The notes under the pieces were generated by a model. That model searched no databases and was not told the DNA's origin. It saw only the letters and a list, made by a program, of their open reading frames with translations. This document shows positions 31,976-32,123 of a stretch of 32,123 nucleotides of DNA, one piece after another. The stretch comes from Phycisphaerae bacterium (GTDB lineage: Bacteria; Planctomycetota; Phycisphaerae; UBA1845): the NCBI GenBank assembly GCA_029260235.1, contig JAJDDP010000076.1, positions 1-32,123 of the forward strand, written 5' to 3'. How positions within the stretch are numbered: position 1 is the stretch's first letter; the number at the start of each line of letters is the position of its first letter. The translations under genes and the position numbers were made by a program.

Positions 31976-32123
31976 ATGCCACAGGGTTACAGCCAATCAG
32001 ATTGGGACGACGCCAAGATTGAGGCAAAGGCACTGATTGTCGAGCGCGCCCGTAAGCGTGGGTTCATTTCCTATTCCGAACTCGTGGCCAACATCGACGC
32101 GATCAGTTTCAAGCCTCACGATG
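31976..32123 (+). CDS. Start of an unknown gene, cut by the window edge
   Basis: ATG at 31976 with GAGG about 8 bases upstream, open to the edge for 49 codons. It begins MPQGYSQSDWDDAKIEAKAL and continues IVERARKRGFISYSELVANI. The helical start with SYSEL suggests a winged-helix-like N-terminal segment, but too little is present to name it. Confidence 0.65.
   Translation, partial: MPQGYSQSDWDDAKIEAKALIVERARKRGFISYSELVANIDAISFKPHD

Noticed and set aside
1..32123. CRISPR array, rRNA or complete IS element
   Set aside because: No regularly spaced repeats longer than the 11-bp units, no rRNA-like sequence, and no transposase with paired terminal repeats was seen.

Overview
The window is most likely chromosomal DNA of a planctomycete or a close relative. 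The best clue is the minus-strand protein at the left edge. It opens with a CPxC...CxxC zinc ribbon carrying the APDEYAG / KIRIP pattern, followed by one transmembrane helix and a charged coiled coil, a layout very common in Planctomycetes. Codon use and GC content look moderate to high throughout. No housekeeping genes, rRNA or complete tRNA are visible. Nearly everything is accessory: recombination, restriction, defence-like and decayed genes, so I read the window as a mobile-element and defence island built up in several steps.

Layout. (1) 1-2324: zinc-ribbon membrane protein, divergent XRE regulator, small hypotheticals. (2) 2327-4795: tyrosine integrase, MerR/excisionase-type HTH protein and a RuvB-like AAA+ ATPase, with five tandem 11-bp units directly upstream of the integrase. 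(3) 4931-8070: two gamma-glutamylcyclotransferase-fold (AIG2/GGCT) genes flanking an HExxH metallopeptidase and a glutamine-synthetase-fold amidoligase; shared upstream elements suggest co-regulation. (4) 8579-11000: an integron-like stretch with one convincing attC site, one compact attC-like site and a membrane coiled-coil gene whose stop codon lies inside the attC; then an internally deleted hsdM and a gene with a PUA/EVE-like domain fused to a PD-(D/E)xK nuclease. (5) 11264-11479: half of a tRNA-Gly gene, broken in the anticodon loop and flanked by pairs of the same 11-bp units found beside the integrase. (6) 11783-14058: decayed genes (an amber-interrupted membrane/beta-domain gene, integrase tails, a methyltransferase C-terminus) and one intact hypothetical.

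(7) 14087-24366 is a long minus-strand operon: small protein, SNF2/RapA-like helicase, TIGR04141-family protein, type III methyltransferase (Mod), type III restriction helicase-nuclease (Res) and an Mrr-like nuclease. Four-base overlaps suggest translational coupling. It looks like an expanded type III restriction-modification system. (8) 24689-30120 on the plus strand carries a membrane Mrr nuclease with a topoisomerase-type zinc finger, a GHKL ATPase, then a STAS-like/winged-helix protein with a near-consensus promoter, a small protein, a cysteine-cluster DUF4417-like protein and a DUF3800 putative nuclease. (9) 30299-end: an HTH-domain hypothetical and the start of another plus-strand gene.

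The best candidates for little-described systems are the amidoligase/GGCT/peptidase set, which could build and remove amide-linked tags, the GHKL-STAS-DUF4417-DUF3800 set, and the five-protein type III-plus operon. All functional statements are sequence-reading inferences; no searches were run.
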